NCBI GenBank assembly: GCA_030433055.1
Contig: JAUILJ010000125.1
Location: forward strand, 1-12,979
Reading direction: 5' to 3'
Source: Polyangia bacterium
GTDB lineage: Bacteria; Myxococcota_A; Polyangia; Polyangiales; Polyangiaceae
DNA length: 12,979 nt
Below, piece after piece: positions 1 through 6,322 of the stretch. The notes under the pieces were generated by a model. The model had not been told where the DNA came from, made no database searches, and was given only the letters and a program-made list of their open reading frames with translations. The first letter of the stretch is position 1. Each line of letters opens with the position of its first letter. A program made the position numbers and the translations under genes.

Positions 1-2
1 CA

Positions 3-122
3 AGCGTTCCTTGGTCTTGCGACGGAGCCCGCTGGATCGACGTGTGTTTCCGCCGCGACCCGAAGGGCGACGGCGCACCGATGGCCGACGCGCCAGCGAC
101 GGCTAAACGCGAACCCAGCTAG
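3..122 (+). CDS. C-terminal tail of an unrecognised protein (partial, 5' cut by the window)
   Basis: An open frame enters from the left edge and ends at TAG 120-122, giving about 39 residues that close with a short Ala/Pro/Lys/Arg-rich tail. Roughly three quarters of its codons end in G or C. The frame continuous with the next gene looks less gene-like by codon use and amino-acid composition. The visible part contains Trp-Ile-Asp-Val-Cys followed by a charged Arg-Arg-Asp-Pro-Lys run, but I recognise no family. It stops 43 bp before the next gene, on the same strand. The fragment is short, so it could be chance; no function is proposed. Confidence 0.4.
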   Translation, partial: SVPWSCDGARWIDVCFRRDPKGDGAPMADAPATAKREPS

Positions 123-165
123 GTCTCGGCTGACGCATGACAAACTGCGGCGTACCCTACGCGCG

Positions 166-2991
166 ATGGTCAGGTCAGTGCGTGACAGAGGCGGCGAGTC
201 GTTGCGTGGCGTCGGGGTGAGCCTGAGCCGAGCGACGCGCTGGGCTTCGCTGCTGGTGCCGCTCACTGCCGTCGTGATCGCTTGCTCCAGCGCGCAGGAG
301 GGCGAGCCCAGTGGAGAGACCCACCAGGCGGTGATCAGCGACGCCGAAGCGACGGGGGTGTTTGGGCAGCTCGGAGCCTTCGACACAGCCACCTTCAACA
401 AGGGAGGTCGCTCGGCGGACAGCCTGGCCGCGCCGTCTGCCATCAGCGTGGCCGAAGACGATAGCGTCTACATCGCGGACACCAATAACTCCCGCGTCCT
501 GCATTTCCCTGCGGGAAGCACAAAGGCCGATCGCGTGTATGGGCAGGCTGGAGATTTCAGTCTCGGCCTGGAGAACGAAGGCGGGATCTCGGCGGACTCG
601 CTGCGCTTGCCCCAGGGCGTGGCGTACTTCGCCGGGGACGGCTCCGCGCCAGAGGGGCTGTTCGTGGCCGACACTCAGAACAACCGAGTGCTGTTCTTCG
701 ATGGGGCGTCCACGACCGCTACTCGGGTGATCGGTCAGTCGGATTTCGTCAGTGTCTCACCCGCGGTCGCTGCGGATCGCCTGAACCAGCCTACGGGCCT
801 CGCGGTCTCCCCGAGCGGTGAGCTGTTCGTCGCAGATCGGGGCAATCACCGTGTGCTCAGGTTTCCATGGGGAAACGACACGGCGGACAAGGTGTGGGGG
901 CAGCCGAACTTCACGTCAAACACGGCGAACGTGGGCGGGGTAGCGGCGAACACGCTCAACGGCCCAGCCGACGTCGCGCTGGATGGGAGCGCGCTCTTCG
1001 TCGCGGATACGATCAACCGCCGTGTGCTGCGCTTCCCCGTCGAGGGGACGACGTTTGCCAACGCGGTGTGGGGTCAGGCCAACTTCAACTCGAACAGCTC
1101 CGGGGTGAGCGCGAATCGCTTCAGCTATCCCCAGGCGGTGCTGAGCTTGCCCGGGGACCTCCTGGTCTCCGACTCGCAAAATCACCGCGTCTTGCGTTTC
1201 CCTAAGGCAACATCCGGAGCGTCGGCGTCTCAGGCGTTCGGGCAACTGGGCGCGTTGGATACGGGTGCGGCCAACAAAGGCGGGTTGAGCGCGCGGTCTT
1301 TGCGCTCTCCCGTGGGTTTGGGGGTGAGCAGCGATGGCACGCTCTTCATCGCGGATTCGTCGAATCATCGCAGCCTGAGCTTCGCGGCCTCCTGCGCCAG
1401 CGTGGGCTGCGACGACAACAACCCGTGCAGCGATGACGTCTGCGAGACCGACGGCACCTGCAGTCACGTGGCCGCTCAAACTCCGCCCGACAGCTGCCTC
1501 GGCTTTGGCTGCGACGGCGCGACCCTGGCGTGCCGGACCAGCTGTAGCGCCGCCGCGGACTGCGCCGCGGGCCACGATTGCATCGCGGGCCGCTGCACCA
1601 AGGCTTGTTCGGCGCCTGGCGAGTGCCTGGGCGGGATCTGCAGTGACGGCTACTGCTGCGACGTCGCGTGCTCCGGGGCCTGCCAGGCATGCGATGTGAG
1701 CGGCAGCGAGGGCACCTGTAGTGTCGCCGTCGCTGGCAGTGACCCGAAGCAGGTGTGCCTCGGCTACGGATGCAGCGGCAGCGGCGACGCCTGCCGTACT
1801 CCGCTCTGCAGCAGCGACGCCCAGTGCCAGACCGGCTTTCGCTGCGTGGGCACCGTCTGTACCCGAAGCTGCAGCGACGACTCCGAGTGCGCGGGACGCA
1901 GCTGCGTCGATGGAGCGTGTTGCGGGGAGGACAGTTGCCCCGCCGGGGCCACGTGCAACTTCGATCTGGATCACGCCGGGAGCTGCATCAAGGCGCTGGG
2001 CACCGACTGCAGCGAAGCGAGCGAGTGCGGCTCTGGACGCTGTGTGGATGGTGTGTGCTGTGACTCCGACTGCCAAGGCACGTGCAAGAGCTGCAGCGTA
2101 TCCGGCAGTCGCGGCACCTGTACGTTCGTCCCGAGCGGCCAAGATCCACAACAGGAGTGCCCCACGGATGCCGCGATTTGCGGCGGCTTCTGCGACGGCG
2201 CAGGTGGCTGCTACCTGACCAGCGCCGGGACCGAGTGTCGTCAGGCGCGGTGTGAGAATGGGTTGCTGTTCCAGCCCGCCGAGTGCGTGGGCGATGGCAG
2301 CGAGTGCCCCGCCAGCGCCTCTGCGCCATGCCCCGACGCGTTCGGCTGTGAACTCGATGGGCGCAGCTGTCGCACGACGTGCACGGAGAACTATCACTGC
2401 GCTCCGGGTGCTGCCTGCTTTGGCGGCGCGTGCCGCGCGACGACTGCGACCCAGTGCAGCAAGGACGACCAGTGCGACTCTGGGTTCTGTGCCGATGGAT
2501 TCTGTTGCAACTCTCGCTGCGATGGCGAGTGTCGTTCCTGCGCCGTGGCCGGCTCCGAGGGGGTGTGCAGCTACGTGCCGAACGGGCAGGACCCTGACGA
2601 TGAGTGCGGCTCCGGTGCGTGCGGAGCGACGTGCGATGGCCAGGGGGAGTGCCTTGGTACATCCGCAGGGAAGCAATGCGCCGCTGCTTCGTGCGCGGGT
2701 TCCGATGTGCTGCTCCAGGCGTCGACCTGCGCAGCGTCGGGGGACGAGTGCCCGGCGCGGGTTCAAGTCGGGTGCGGGGCTGGGACATGCCGCAACGCAG
2801 CCTGTTCCTTGCGTTGCGCGAATGACTCCGACTGCTCTGACGGCGCTGAGTGCTCGGGGGGGCAGTGTCGGTTCCCGTCTGCTTCTGCGGGGTGCGGCTG
2901 CCGTACCGGCGAGCAGGCTCCACGTAATGCCTGGCTGCTGATTGGGCTCTTGATGGCGCTCGTGCGCCGGCGCGCTCGACACCGCGCATGA
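166..2991 (+). CDS. NHL-repeat / Cys-rich surface protein with MYXO-CTERM tail
   Basis: A 941-residue exported protein. Residues 22-40 form a signal segment ending Val-Ile-Ala-Cys (C40), a plausible lipobox. GTG at 217 (V18) would give a more standard signal peptide than ATG 166, and neither start has a clear ribosome site. Residues 65-405 hold six NHL-type blades, each with a Gly-Gln-containing strand followed by an Ala-Asp-x-x-Asn-x-Arg-Val-Leu-like motif (near 104, 168, 223, 280, 335 and 396), consistent with a six-bladed beta-propeller for binding. Residues 410-905 are very Cys-rich, with three copies of a 42-residue module containing a Cys-Cys pair. The tail has C910-G-C912-R, a hydrophobic segment 922-933 and an Arg cluster, matching MYXO-CTERM sorting signals, which suggests cell-surface anchoring or processing by a myxosortase. 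The ligand is unknown. The next gene overlaps it by 4 nt. Confidence 0.9.
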   Translation: MVRSVRDRGGESLRGVGVSLSRATRWASLLVPLTAVVIACSSAQEGEPSGETHQAVISDAEATGVFGQLGAFDTATFNKGGRSADSLAAPSAISVAEDDSVYIADTNNSRVLHFPAGSTKADRVYGQAGDFSLGLENEGGISADSLRLPQGVAYFAGDGSAPEGLFVADTQNNRVLFFDGASTTATRVIGQSDFVSVSPAVAADRLNQPTGLAVSPSGELFVADRGNHRVLRFPWGNDTADKVWGQPNFTSNTANVGGVAANTLNGPADVALDGSALFVADTINRRVLRFPVEGTTFANAVWGQANFNSNSSGVSANRFSYPQAVLSLPGDLLVSDSQNHRVLRFPKATSGASASQAFGQLGALDTGAANKGGLSARSLRSPVGLGVSSDGTLFIADSSNHRSLSFAASCASVGCDDNNPCSDDVCETDGTCSHVAAQTPPDSCLGFGCDGATLACRTSCSAAADCAAGHDCIAGRCTKACSAPGECLGGICSDGYCCDVACSGACQACDVSGSEGTCSVAVAGSDPKQVCLGYGCSGSGDACRTPLCSSDAQCQTGFRCVGTVCTRSCSDDSECAGRSCVDGACCGEDSCPAGATCNFDLDHAGSCIKALGTDCSEASECGSGRCVDGVCCDSDCQGTCKSCSVSGSRGTCTFVPSGQDPQQECPTDAAICGGFCDGAGGCYLTSAGTECRQARCENGLLFQPAECVGDGSECPASASAPCPDAFGCELDGRSCRTTCTENYHCAPGAACFGGACRATTATQCSKDDQCDSGFCADGFCCNSRCDGECRSCAVAGSEGVCSYVPNGQDPDDECGSGACGATCDGQGECLGTSAGKQCAAASCAGSDVLLQASTCAASGDECPARVQVGCGAGTCRNAACSLRCANDSDCSDGAECSGGQCRFPSASAGCGCRTGEQAPRNAWLLIGLLMALVRRRARHRA
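1630..1758 (+). repeat. Cys-rich module, copy 1 (protein-level repeat)
   Basis: The first of three related modules of about 42 residues in the NHL/MYXO-CTERM protein (residues 489-531). The pattern is Gly-x-Cys-x-Asp-Gly-x-Cys-Cys, then Cys-x-x-Cys, a Val-x-Gly-Ser-x-Gly-x-Cys stretch and Asp-Pro-x-x-x-Cys. It is one residue longer than the other two and has Ala-Val-Ala-Gly-Ser where they have Val-Pro-x-Gly-Gln. The regular cysteines suggest a disulfide-knotted extracellular module. Confidence 0.75.
2035..2160 (+). repeat. Cys-rich module, copy 2 (protein-level repeat)
   Basis: Second copy of the 42-residue module (residues 624-665), with the same cysteine spacing as copies 1 and 3, the Val-Ser-Gly-Ser-Arg-Gly core and a Val-Pro-Ser-Gly-Gln-Asp-Pro end. 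It is closest to copy 3, which suggests those two share the more recent duplication. Confidence 0.75.
2482..2607 (+). repeat. Cys-rich module, copy 3 (protein-level repeat)
   Basis: Third copy of the module (residues 773-814), ending Val-Pro-Asn-Gly-Gln-Asp-Pro-Asp-Asp-Glu-Cys. As with copy 2, it is followed by a short Cys-containing linker with a Thr-Ser-Ala-Gly motif, so the duplicated unit extends somewhat past the module. Confidence 0.75.
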
Positions 2992-3908
2992 CGCCTCACG
3001 GGTTCAATCGCCTGGCAGCGTTGGCGTACCTCGCGCTGTTTTGTGCCGTCGTCGCCTCGCATAAGGAGCCACCAGAGGTCCATCCACCGGATCCGATCAC
3101 CGCGCTGCCCGAGGAGTCGAGCGTCGTGCTCACCGTGGATCTCGCTCGCATGCGCGCCACGGAGCTCGGGCGCCTGCTGCTCCATCGGGCCGGAGCGCTG
3201 CCGATGGCGAGTGGCTGTCAGGGCGTGATGGACCGGGCCGAGCGGCTCGCGGGCGCGATGCCTCGCCTGGAGCACGCGGAGGATCTTGGCGTGCTCGGTG
3301 CAGCGTTCAGCGGTCACTTCAAGCAAGCGGAGATCCAGCGCTGCGTCACCCAGGCGCTCGAAGCTCGCGGCCAGGCCCTGGTCACCAGTCGGGAGTCGGG
3401 GTTCACCCTGTTCGGCACGGGGCAGCAGCAAGCCGGCGTCGTCGCCCTGCGCGAGGACGGACTGCTGCTCGGTGCCCCCCGCAGCTACTTGCCGCAGCTG
3501 GTCGCCGCTGCCAATCGCACGGCGCCCAACGTACGCAAGTCGGAGCAGCATCGGCTGCTCCGTGAGCTGGTGGGGGTGAATGGAACGCTCCTCCTGAGCG
3601 CCGTCTGGGAGATGCCGTGGTTTCCGGGGGTGAGGGCGGCCGCGCTGCGCGCCGACTTCAGCCCGAGCTTGCGCGTGGAGCTGGCGGTGCGTTGTGACGA
3701 CGGATTGCGCTGTGCGGCAATTGCCACGCGTCTGCGCGGTCTGGAAGACGAACCCATGTTGAAACTCGCTGGTCTGGCTTTGCCGCGCGGAGCACTGCGC
3801 GTTCGAGATCTGGACGGCCTGGTGCGAGGCAGTTTGGATGTTCAGGTATCCGAAGCGCGTCCGCTGTTGAAGCAGGTGCTGGCGTTGCTCGAGCCCGCGG
3901 TTCGGTAG
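2988..3908 (+). CDS. Secreted hypothetical protein coupled to the NHL/MYXO-CTERM gene
   Basis: A 306-residue protein whose ATG (2988) overlaps the stop of the preceding gene in an ATGA junction. No ribosome site is visible, so translational coupling is likely and the two products may act together. Residues 8-24 are a hydrophobic export signal with possible cleavage after Val-Ala-Ser. A Cys at residue 19 lies inside this segment without a good lipobox. The mature part starts with a Pro-rich linker, then Ser-Ser-Val-Val-Leu-Thr-Val-Asp-Leu-Ala, a start seen in myxobacterial secreted proteins of unknown role. The remainder is alternating alpha/beta with four Cys (77, 119, 236 and 242) and no catalytic motif I recognise. 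The protein is periplasmic or secreted; its role is unknown. Confidence 0.8.
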   Translation: MTPHGFNRLAALAYLALFCAVVASHKEPPEVHPPDPITALPEESSVVLTVDLARMRATELGRLLLHRAGALPMASGCQGVMDRAERLAGAMPRLEHAEDLGVLGAAFSGHFKQAEIQRCVTQALEARGQALVTSRESGFTLFGTGQQQAGVVALREDGLLLGAPRSYLPQLVAAANRTAPNVRKSEQHRLLRELVGVNGTLLLSAVWEMPWFPGVRAAALRADFSPSLRVELAVRCDDGLRCAAIATRLRGLEDEPMLKLAGLALPRGALRVRDLDGLVRGSLDVQVSEARPLLKQVLALLEPAVR

Positions 3909-3929
3909 GCGGCGCACCCACATCGTGGC

Positions 3930-3987
3930 CCGCTGCAAAACTCCAAGCCTCAACGAAATACCCACTCACATCTTCGCGTTGCAGCGG
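3930..3987. repeat. 9-bp inverted repeat upstream of the VWA gene
   Basis: CCGCTGCAA (3930-3938) and TTGCAGCGG (3979-3987) are perfect inverted copies separated by 40 bp. They lie in the 115-bp gap between the secreted hypothetical gene and the VWA lipoprotein start at 4024. The long loop and missing T-run argue against a simple terminator. It could be a spaced operator or chance. Confidence 0.35.
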
Positions 3988-4023
3988 CTTGGCTCGACGC
4001 GATCCGCTAAACTACTCACCGCT

Positions 4024-5304
4024 ATGGCCAAGCTTATCACCTCGCGGAAACAGTCTCAGTCCGACACCTCCGAGTCGCCGGTGCGGCGTCGTGCCCTTGC
4101 GTCGCTGCGCTGGGCTGCCGGTTTGGGTGCTGCTGCGCTCGCGCTGGCTCAGTTCGGCGCCTGCAGTCCGTCGGGCGGTTCGCCGAAAGAGGTGAGCAAT
4201 GGCGGCTCCGGGAACAACGGAGGGAGCGGCGGCTTCATCAACGGTGGTTCGAGCAACGGCGGAGACGGCTTTGGTGGGTCCTTCGTCGACGCCAATGGTG
4301 GAAGCAGCGCGAGCGGTGGCTCAGGAGGAGGTGAGGACGCGTGCGCCTCAGACACCTACGGTGGCAAGCAGCTGCCCCTCGACATGTACATCATGATGGA
4401 CCGTTCAGGCTCGATGGACGGCGCCAACTGGACCGCAGTGAAGAGCGCCATCACGACCTTCGTCCAGTCACCGGACAGCGATGGCATCGGGGTCGGGATC
4501 CAGTTTTTCCCCGCGGAAGACCCTGGCGTGAGCTGTCTGTTCCCGCCCTGCCCTGCTGGCTGTGTTCCGTTCGGCAACCTGTGCATCCCGCAGGATTCCT
4601 GCGACCCGAACGACTACCTGCCGCCCGCGGTCAACATCGCGCCGTTGCCCGGCGTCGGCTCGTCGATCATCGCTGCGATGAACAATACCGGTCCCGGCGG
4701 CAATACCCCGACCATGCCGGCGCTCCAGAGCGCGGCCCAGGTGATGACCACGTATGCCGCTCAGAACCCGACGCACAAGGTGATCATCGTGCTGGCGAGC
4801 GATGGTGAGCCCAGCAGCTGCGAGACCGATATCAACCAGATCGCCAACGTGGCGGCGGTGGCGGCCGGTTTCAACCCACCGGTCATCACCTACGCCATCG
4901 GCATCGGGAACGTCGCCGCGATGGACACCATCGCTGCTGCGGGCGGTAGCGGAAAGGCGATCGTCGTGGACACGGCTCAGGGCGGCCAAGACTTCTTGGA
5001 TGCCATGAACGAGATCCGCGGTCAGGCCCTGGGTTGCGAGTACCTGATGCCCACCCCTGCGGAGGGCGATGCCGACCCCGACAAGCTCAATGTCCGTTAC
5101 ACACCTGAAGGCGGGAGCGAAGAGGTGTTTCCGCGCGTAAGCGATGCTTCGCAGTGCCAGGGTCAGCCGGGCTGGTACTACGATAACCCCACGGATCCGA
5201 GCAAGATCATCCTCTGCCCCGCGTCCTGCGATCGGGTGAAGAACCTGGGTGGCTCCGTGAACATCGAGCTGGGGTGTGAGCAGATCATTGCCCCGCCGCG
5301 TTGA
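4024..5304 (+). CDS. VWA-domain lipoprotein
   Basis: A 426-residue exported protein. I start it at ATG 4024 because the upstream in-frame extension to 3925 only adds non-signal sequence. The N-terminus carries Arg-Arg-Arg (21-23), then a hydrophobic run ending Phe-Gly-Ala-Cys (C47), a lipobox, so it is a predicted lipoprotein. Residues 49-105 are a Gly/Ser/Asn-rich linker. From 118 a von Willebrand factor A domain begins: Asp126-x-Ser128-x-Ser130, a Thr at 228 or 230, and Asp260 in Ala-Ser-Asp-Gly-Glu supply the metal-ion-dependent adhesion site. A Cys-rich insert (171-193, five Cys) sits between the first and second site motifs, and more Cys lie near the C-terminus. VWA domains with an intact site usually bind protein ligands. 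Similar lipoproteins are common in myxobacteria without known partners. Confidence 0.88.
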   Translation: MAKLITSRKQSQSDTSESPVRRRALASLRWAAGLGAAALALAQFGACSPSGGSPKEVSNGGSGNNGGSGGFINGGSSNGGDGFGGSFVDANGGSSASGGSGGGEDACASDTYGGKQLPLDMYIMMDRSGSMDGANWTAVKSAITTFVQSPDSDGIGVGIQFFPAEDPGVSCLFPPCPAGCVPFGNLCIPQDSCDPNDYLPPAVNIAPLPGVGSSIIAAMNNTGPGGNTPTMPALQSAAQVMTTYAAQNPTHKVIIVLASDGEPSSCETDINQIANVAAVAAGFNPPVITYAIGIGNVAAMDTIAAAGGSGKAIVVDTAQGGQDFLDAMNEIRGQALGCEYLMPTPAEGDADPDKLNVRYTPEGGSEEVFPRVSDASQCQGQPGWYYDNPTDPSKIILCPASCDRVKNLGGSVNIELGCEQIIAPPR

Positions 5305-5330
5305 GCCCAAGGGCGTGATCTGGCGACTGC

Positions 5331-5381
5331 GCTGGTGAGCCGCTCGATCTCGCTTGCGATCTCGCTTGCGCGCTCACCAGC
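5331..5381. terminator. 10-bp inverted repeat between convergent genes (possible bidirectional terminator)
   Basis: GCTGGTGAGC (5331-5340) and GCTCACCAGC (5372-5381) are perfect inverted copies, 31 bp apart, between the stop of the VWA gene and that of the convergent LysR gene. The right arm overlaps the last LysR codons and stop. The stem is GC-rich, but the loop is long and no T-tract follows on either strand, so termination is inferred from position rather than from a textbook signature. Confidence 0.45.
5346..5369. repeat. 12-bp perfect tandem duplication
   Basis: GATCTCGCTTGC occurs twice back to back (5346-5357 and 5358-5369), exactly within the loop of the 10-bp inverted repeat. Two copies only, so this is a local duplication and not a CRISPR array or a longer satellite. 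Confidence 0.85.
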
Positions 5382-6258
5382 AGCGTGTCGCCGCTAGCTC
5401 TTCTGCCAGGCGCTCGGCGACCTGCCGGATGCGAGGCACGTCGAGGGCGCTCTTCGAGGCGACGAGGTGGAGCGTGTTGGTAGCGTAGTCTCCCAGGTCG
5501 ACGTCGAGCTCGACGAACATGTCCTGACGCAGGTAGCGGTGCTCGACCCGACCGAGGAAGACTGCGCCGACGCCTGCCTCTGCTGCTCTGAGCTGGACGA
5601 GATAGTCATCGCTCGCAAATACCGGGCGGAAATCTGGGATGAGCTCCGCCAAGATCGTGTTGGGGACGATCTGGTCGAACGGCGGCGCCCAGCCAATCCA
5701 ACCGACGTCGGCCAGCTGATACCCGACGGGGAGCTTCGCGGCGTACTGCGGGGTGGCCATGGCCGCGGTGTGATGAGTGAGCGTCGCGAAGGAGACCAGA
5801 TCCCGCTGCTCGGGTGCCCTCCAGCGCAGCGCCAGATCTGCCTCTCGCCGCACGAGGTCGGCGTACTGAACGCTCGCGAGCACGTGGAGCTGGAGCTCAG
5901 GCCAGCGCGCCGAGAGATCCGCCGCGAACGGCGCCAGGAAGCCGTAGGCCAGGCCGGGAGGCGCCGTGATGCGGACCACGCCCCTCGGTTCCTGGTCCTG
6001 GCTCTCGGCGCGCAGGGTCAGCACTCCGGCCCACTCCGCCATCCGACGCGCAGGCTCCAGTAGCTCGGTGCCTCTGCTGGTGAGCTTCACGCCGTGAGCG
6101 CTGCGCTCGAACAAGGCGTAGCCGAGCTGGGCTTCGAGGTTCGCGAGGTGGCGGCTCACCGTCGGTTGCCCTAGGCGCATGAGACGGGCAGCAGCGCTGA
6201 TGCTCCCGCTCTCCGCGACTGCTAGGAACGTTCGCACGTCTTCCCACGGGATATCCAC
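5374..6258 (-). CDS. LysR-family transcriptional regulator
   Basis: A 294-residue protein of standard LysR length, starting at GTG 6258. Residues 1-62 form the winged helix-turn-helix: Asp-Val-Arg-Thr-Phe-Leu-Ala-Val-Ala-Glu-Ser-Gly-Ser, Ala-Ala-Ala-Arg-Leu, then Gln-Pro-Thr-Val-Ser-Arg-His recognition helix and Leu-Phe-Glu-Arg. Residues from about 90 to 290 are the periplasmic-binding-like effector domain (Gly-Val-Val-Arg-Ile-Thr-Ala near its start). It is transcribed away from the metallo-beta-lactamase-fold gene across a 64-bp spacer with three palindromes. By the usual LysR logic it probably controls that gene and itself in response to a small molecule. The effector cannot be told from sequence. 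Confidence 0.93.
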   Translation of the reverse strand: MDIPWEDVRTFLAVAESGSISAAARLMRLGQPTVSRHLANLEAQLGYALFERSAHGVKLTSRGTELLEPARRMAEWAGVLTLRAESQDQEPRGVVRITAPPGLAYGFLAPFAADLSARWPELQLHVLASVQYADLVRREADLALRWRAPEQRDLVSFATLTHHTAAMATPQYAAKLPVGYQLADVGWIGWAPPFDQIVPNTILAELIPDFRPVFASDDYLVQLRAAEAGVGAVFLGRVEHRYLRQDMFVELDVDLGDYATNTLHLVASKSALDVPRIRQVAERLAEELAATRCW

Positions 6259-6261
6259 TTC

Positions 6262-6277
6262 TGGATAACCGTATCCA
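6262..6277. promoter_or_regulatory. Palindrome 1 in the LysR/hydrolase spacer (candidate operator)
   Basis: TGGATA-ACCG-TATCCA, a perfect 6-bp dyad with a 4-bp centre, lies 4 bp upstream of the LysR start. LysR proteins bind AT-rich interrupted dyads near the divergent start, and a site this close to the regulator's start would suit autorepression. The assignment is by position and symmetry only. Confidence 0.5.
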
Positions 6278-6284
6278 AATTTGG
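6275..6284. promoter_or_regulatory. Palindrome 2 in the LysR/hydrolase spacer
   Basis: CCAAATTTGG is a perfect 10-bp palindrome sharing 3 bp with palindrome 1. Its AT core stands out in GC-rich DNA. It may be part of the same regulator footprint. Confidence 0.4.
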
Positions 6285-6286
6285 TC

Positions 6287-6302
6287 GATTTGCATGCAAA
6301 TC
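6287..6302. promoter_or_regulatory. Palindrome 3 in the LysR/hydrolase spacer (candidate operator)
   Basis: GATTTGCATGCAAATC is a perfect 16-bp palindrome, the strongest dyad in the window, 20 bp upstream of the hydrolase ATG. Its position fits an activator or repressor site over the hydrolase promoter. TTGCAT inside it could act as a weak -35 hexamer on either strand, but no good -10 is present at the right spacing. Confidence 0.55.
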
Positions 6303-6322
6303 TTGATGGCTAGGCTCAGTGC

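Noticed and set aside
137..157. Promoter ATGACA ... TACCCT upstream of the NHL gene
   Set aside because: Only about 10 bp separates the hexamers, too short for a sigma-70-type promoter.
916..2982. 688-codon open frame on the minus strand under the NHL/Cys-rich gene
   Set aside because: Composition is dominated by Ala and Arg with no domain resemblance. It is open because the sense gene is full of TGC/GGC codons and GC-ending codons. The sense frame has a signal peptide, repeats and a sorting tail.
2763..3965. 400-codon minus-strand open frame across two plus-strand genes
   Set aside because: Gln/Arg/His-rich low-information sequence antisense to the coupled secreted protein; no start signal or family match.
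3979..4013. Promoter TTGCAG ... TAAACT before the VWA gene
   Set aside because: Spacing of 23 bp between the hexamers is too long, and no better pair is present.
3925..4023. Earlier GTG start for the VWA lipoprotein
   Set aside because: It adds 33 residues without signal character; ATG 4024 gives a normal n-region and lipobox.
5346..5369. CRISPR-like repeat
   Set aside because: Only two abutting 12-bp copies, with no spacers and no cas genes.
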